This document shows, piece after piece, positions 6,333 to 9,099 of a stretch of 9,099 nt of DNA. Under the pieces are notes generated by a model, which worked only from the letters and a program-made list of their open reading frames with translations, searched no databases and had not been told where the DNA came from. Each line of letters begins with the position of its first letter. Within the stretch, counting starts at the first letter, position 1. The position numbers and the translations under genes are program-made. Source of the stretch: Beijerinckiaceae bacterium (GTDB lineage Bacteria > Pseudomonadota > Alphaproteobacteria > Rhizobiales > Beijerinckiaceae); assembly GCA_947380915.1 (NCBI GenBank), contig CANCSY010000118.1:1-9099 (forward strand), given 5' to 3'.

Positions 6333-8759
6333 TTAGCTGGCGTCTGCGCGCTCCTGTCCCGCAGCAGGACGCCACCTGCGCAATAACAGGGCGTTGGTGA
6401 CCACGCTGACCGACGACAGCGCCATGGCGGCGCCCGCGAAAACCGGGCTGAGCAGCCCCATGGCCGCCAGCGGAATGCCCAGAATGTTATAGGCGAAGGC
6501 CCAGAACAGGCCCCGGCGGATGGTGGCGTAGGTGGCCCGGCTGATGGAGATGGCGTCGGCGATGAGGAGCGGGTCGCCGCGCATGAGGGTGATGGCGGCC
6601 GTGTTCATGGCCACATCGGCCCCCGTGCCCATGGCCATGCCCACATCGGCGGCGGCCAGCGCTGGCGCGTCGTTGACCCCATCGCCCACCATGGCGACGT
6701 GGCGTCCCTGCGCCCTGAGGGTCTCGGTCTCGGCGGCCTTGCCCGCAGGCAGCACGCCCGCCATGACGCGGGTCACGCCAACCTCGCGGGCCACCACGGC
6801 GGCGGTGCGCTCGTTATCGCCGGTGAGCAGAATGGTCTCGATGCCCAGCGCCGCCAGATCCGCCACAGCCTTGCGGGCGCCTGGCTTTAGCTGGTCGCGG
6901 ACGGCGATGATCCCCAGCAGCCTCGGCGGGCCGGCCTCGGCCACCCACATGACCGTGCGTCCCTCTGTTTCGAGCGCCTCGGCTTTTGCGTTCAATTCAT
7001 CGATGCTGACGCCAGCCTCGGCCATGAGGGGGCGATTGCCAATCACGATCCTGCGGCCCGCCAGCAGGGCTTCCAGCCCCATGCCCGTGCGGTTGCGGAA
7101 CTGGTCGAGTTTGTCGGTTGCAAGGCCTTGCGCGCGGGTCAGGATCGCATGGGCGAGGGGATGTTCGCTGCCCTGTTGCGCCCCGGCGGCCACGCGCAGA
7201 AGGGCTTCTTCGGCGACGCCGCTGGCCGGGATCATTTCGGTGACGGAGGGGCGGCCTTCGGTGATCGTGCCGGTCTTGTCGAGCACAACCGTGTCGAGGG
7301 CGTGGGCGCGCTCCAGCGCCTCCTGATCGCGGATGAGGATGCCTGCGCGGGCGGCGGCGCCCGTGCCCACCATGAAGGCGGTGGGCGTCGCCAGCCCCAA
7401 GGCGCAGGGGCAGGCGATGACCATCACGGAGACAGCGGCCAGCAGCCCGTTGGCGGGATCGCCCATGATCAGCCACCAGCCCAGGAAGGTCAGGACCGCG
7501 ATGGCGATGACCACAGGCACGAAGATGGCCGAGACCTTGTCCACCAGTTTCTGCACCGGCGCCTTGTTGGCCTGGGCATGTTCCACAAGAGCGATGATGC
7601 GCGCGAGGGTGGACTGCTCGCCCACGGCGGTCGTCTCCACCCGCAGCAAACCCTCGCCATTGATGGCGCCGCCCGTGACATGGGAGCCCTCGGCCTTTTC
7701 CACGGGCAGGCTCTCGCCGGTCAGCAGGCTCTCATCGACGGAACTGGCGCCCGCGAGAACGCGGCCATCCACGGGCAGGCGCTCGCCGGGGCGCACCACC
7801 ACCACATCGCCAAGGGCGACGGCTGAAACCGGAACTTCGACTTCGCCCCCGCTCCGCTCGACCCGCGCGGTCTGGGGCCGCAGGGCCATGAGGGAGCGGA
7901 TCGCGATGGTGGTGGACCGCTTGGCGCGGCTCTCCAGCCATTTGCCCAGCAGCACCAGCGCGATGACGATGGCGGCGGCCTCGAAATAGAGGTGATGGAC
8001 ATGGGGCTGGACCATCAGCCAGAGGCTGTAGCCATAGGCGACGGAGGTGCCCAGCGCCACCAGCAGGTCCATATTGCCCGCGCCCGCCCGCAGGGCCTTG
8101 TAGCCCGCCACATAGAAGCGCCAGCCCAGAATGAACTGCACCGGCGTCGCCAGCGCCCATTGCAGCCAGAAGGGCAGCATGATCCCGAACATGGGCAGGG
8201 TGAGCGGCAGGGCAAGCGCGAGCGCCACGATGACCCGCCAGCGCTCCTGAACCATGCGGGCTTCATCTGCGGCCGCGATCTGGGCGTCGCGGGCGCTGTC
8301 GCCGGTGAGGATCTCGGCCTCGTAGCCCGCGTCTTCCACGGCGGCCACGAGATCGGCGGGCCGCAGCAGGCCGCGCCGGGCCTCGACCGTCGCCTTTTCC
8401 GTGGCGAGATTGACCACGGCGGAGACCACGCCCGGAACCGCCGCCAGCGCCGTCTCGACACGGCTGACGCAACTGGCGCAGGTCATGCCGCCGATCTTCA
8501 GCTCAAGGGTTTCGTGGGGGACGCCATAGCCCGCGTTCTCGATGGCGTTGGCGAGAGCTGCGGGGGTGGTGCGGGCGGGGTCGAAACGCACCTCGGCCCG
8601 CTCAGCCGCGAGGTTCACCTGAGCCGAGACCCCGGGCAGAGCGCAAAGCGCGCTCTCGACCCGCCCCGCGCAGGTCGCGCAGGTCATGCCCTCCACAGGA
8701 ATGGAGAGATCCCGGGTTGGGAGAGCCGGGGCTTGCGGGTCGGGCAGGGTGACGCTCAT
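6333..8759 (-). CDS. copA: Cu+-exporting P1B-type ATPase
   Basis: An 808-residue inner-membrane pump that exports Cu+ (or Ag+) from the cytoplasm at the cost of ATP. Two heavy-metal-binding domains lead, GMTCATC (24-30) and GMTCASC (91-97). Eight membrane segments follow; the sixth carries the CPC metal site (450-452), and the last two carry Tyr757-Asn758 and the MALSS motif (779-783), together typical of the Cu+ subgroup. The actuator has TGES (347-350), the phosphorylation site is DKTGT (Asp494), SEHPLA (531-536) is the nucleotide-binding HP, and [11 protein letters not shown] (690-700) closes the catalytic domain. The ATG at 8759 is chosen because AGGAGGT precedes it at ideal spacing. Longer in-frame starts would translate the palindrome upstream. 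No CueR-type regulator gene or clear metal operator is seen here. Two further minus-strand genes follow closely. Confidence 0.97.
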   Translation of the reverse strand: MSVTLPDPQAPALPTRDLSIPVEGMTCATCAGRVESALCALPGVSAQVNLAAERAEVRFDPARTTPAALANAIENAGYGVPHETLELKIGGMTCASCVSRVETALAAVPGVVSAVVNLATEKATVEARRGLLRPADLVAAVEDAGYEAEILTGDSARDAQIAAADEARMVQERWRVIVALALALPLTLPMFGIMLPFWLQWALATPVQFILGWRFYVAGYKALRAGAGNMDLLVALGTSVAYGYSLWLMVQPHVHHLYFEAAAIVIALVLLGKWLESRAKRSTTIAIRSLMALRPQTARVERSGGEVEVPVSAVALGDVVVVRPGERLPVDGRVLAGASSVDESLLTGESLPVEKAEGSHVTGGAINGEGLLRVETTAVGEQSTLARIIALVEHAQANKAPVQKLVDKVSAIFVPVVIAIAVLTFLGWWLIMGDPANGLLAAVSVMVIACPCALGLATPTAFMVGTGAAARAGILIRDQEALERAHALDTVVLDKTGTITEGRPSVTEMIPASGVAEEALLRVAAGAQQGSEHPLAHAILTRAQGLATDKLDQFRNRTGMGLEALLAGRRIVIGNRPLMAEAGVSIDELNAKAEALETEGRTVMWVAEAGPPRLLGIIAVRDQLKPGARKAVADLAALGIETILLTGDNERTAAVVAREVGVTRVMAGVLPAGKAAETETLRAQGRHVAMVGDGVNDAPALAAADVGMAMGTGADVAMNTAAITLMRGDPLLIADAISISRATYATIRRGLFWAFAYNILGIPLAAMGLLSPVFAGAAMALSSVSVVTNALLLRRWRPAAGQERADAS

Positions 8760-8826
8760 GGGACCTCCTGATCCCATGTAGTCCTTGCGCGCCTCTCTCG
8801 CCAGTGCGGTGAGGGGGCGCGCTATA

Positions 8827-8960
8827 CCCTCCCCCTCGTGGGGAGGGTCGGCCCGCGTAGCGGGACGGGGTGGGGGGCGCGAGATGCTGACCGGGAGCGC
8901 GCTTGCAAAAGGCGCTAACCGGCAGATGTGTCGCGCCCCCCACCCCGCACCCCTCCCCAC
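8827..8960. repeat. Palindromic repeat, copy 3, cut at its right arm by an insertion sequence
   Basis: It shares the GC-rich core of copies 1 and 2 (CCCTCCCC...GGGGAGGGTCGGC, then ACGGGGTGGGG) but has its own loop and lacks the AT-rich outer end on the left. The inner stem CGGGGTGGGGGGCGCGA pairs perfectly over 17 bases with its partner ending near 8948. The small hairpin reads CCCGC-GTA-GCGGG (8852-8864). The right outer arm stops after CCCCTCCCCAC; the expected GAGGGGGAGGG is replaced by insertion-sequence DNA from 8961. It lies upstream of the copA promoter gap (8760-8826), where no promoter is clear. Confidence 0.85.
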
Positions 8961-9099
8961 TGTTCAGACCGGAGAGATGGTGGACACCTGTTCGGAGACA
9001 TGGTGGACGGGTTGAGCATTGCCTTTCTCGGCTCGGAAGTCGAGACGGGCGATGCGTTGGTGGCGGTAGAAGACCTCGTAGAGGCCGTCCTGTTTGGTG
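8961..9099. mobile_element. End of an insertion sequence, probably IS481 family (partial)
   Basis: The element starts with TGTTCAGACCGGAGAGATGG at 8961, directly against the broken palindrome. Within the first 45 bases the motif GGAGA(G/C)ATGGTGGAC occurs twice, as expected for repeated transposase-binding sites in a terminal inverted repeat. A TGT terminus and a transposase reading frame that ends inside the terminal repeat fit IS481-type elements. The other end and any target duplication lie beyond the window, so the family is a recollection of pattern, not a comparison. Confidence 0.7.
8964..9099 (-). CDS. Transposase C-terminal fragment (cut by the window edge)
   Basis: The minus-strand frame is open from the right edge to a TGA at 8966-8964, giving 44 residues that begin TKQDGLYEVFYRHQRIARLDF and end HHVSEQVSTISPV. 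The small beta-rich segment GLYEVFYRHQRIARLD resembles the C-terminal tail that follows the DDE integrase core in IS481-like transposases; the core itself lies outside the window. The last dozen codons are read from the terminal repeat of the element, which explains the odd VSEQVSTISPV ending. Whether the full gene is intact cannot be told here. Confidence 0.65.
   Translation of the reverse strand, partial: TKQDGLYEVFYRHQRIARLDFRAEKGNAQPVHHVSEQVSTISPV

Noticed and set aside
8760..8960. A 67-residue N-terminal extension of CopA reading through the upstream palindrome
   Set aside because: The extension translates the repeat ([13 protein letters not shown] residues) and lacks family similarity, while a strong AGGAGGT stands directly before the ATG at 8759.

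Overview
The window is GC-rich, densely packed DNA with NMT1/SsuA-type ABC transport genes, an IclR regulator, a ParD-type antitoxin, a copper ATPase and a family of long GC-rich intergenic palindromes whose read-through translates as 'ADPPH(R/E)GEG'. This combination suggests an alphaproteobacterium, probably of the Hyphomicrobiales. That is inference from gene content and composition; no rRNA or other marker gene is present.

Left part (1-3865): a periplasmic substrate-binding protein gene runs off the left edge on the minus strand. It is divergent from an IclR-family regulator gene (829-1560). Next comes a small parD-type antitoxin gene (1590-1847) with no toxin gene after it. Then follow an ABC ATPase gene (2250-3032) and its permease gene (3044-3865), which form an operon. 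Binding protein, ATPase and permease together look like one importer of the nitrate/sulfonate/taurine superfamily. Its substrate is unknown, and IclR is its likely local regulator. The parD gene and a repeat element lie between the regulator and the ATPase-permease pair.

Right part (4117-8759): three minus-strand genes are closely spaced and may form one transcript: copA (Cu+-exporting P1B-ATPase), a protein that looks like a degenerate fold-type-I PLP enzyme lacking the catalytic lysine, and a YfcG-like (nu-class) glutathione-dependent disulfide oxidoreductase. The order suggests a metal or thiol stress theme, but this is only inferred.

Repeats: a palindromic element of about 196 bp occurs twice in the same orientation (1838-2033 and 3884-4080), bracketing the ATPase-permease operon. 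A third, related copy (8827-8960) lies upstream of copA and is cut by the end of an insertion sequence (8961 to the right edge). The visible part of the insertion sequence encodes the C-terminus of a transposase, probably IS481 family. A 7-bp tandem repeat (2077-2118) lies upstream of the ATPase gene.

The items most worth a second look are the lysine-less PLP-like protein, the toxin-less parD whose stop codon lies inside the repeat element, and the structured repeat family with compensatory base changes in a hairpin.
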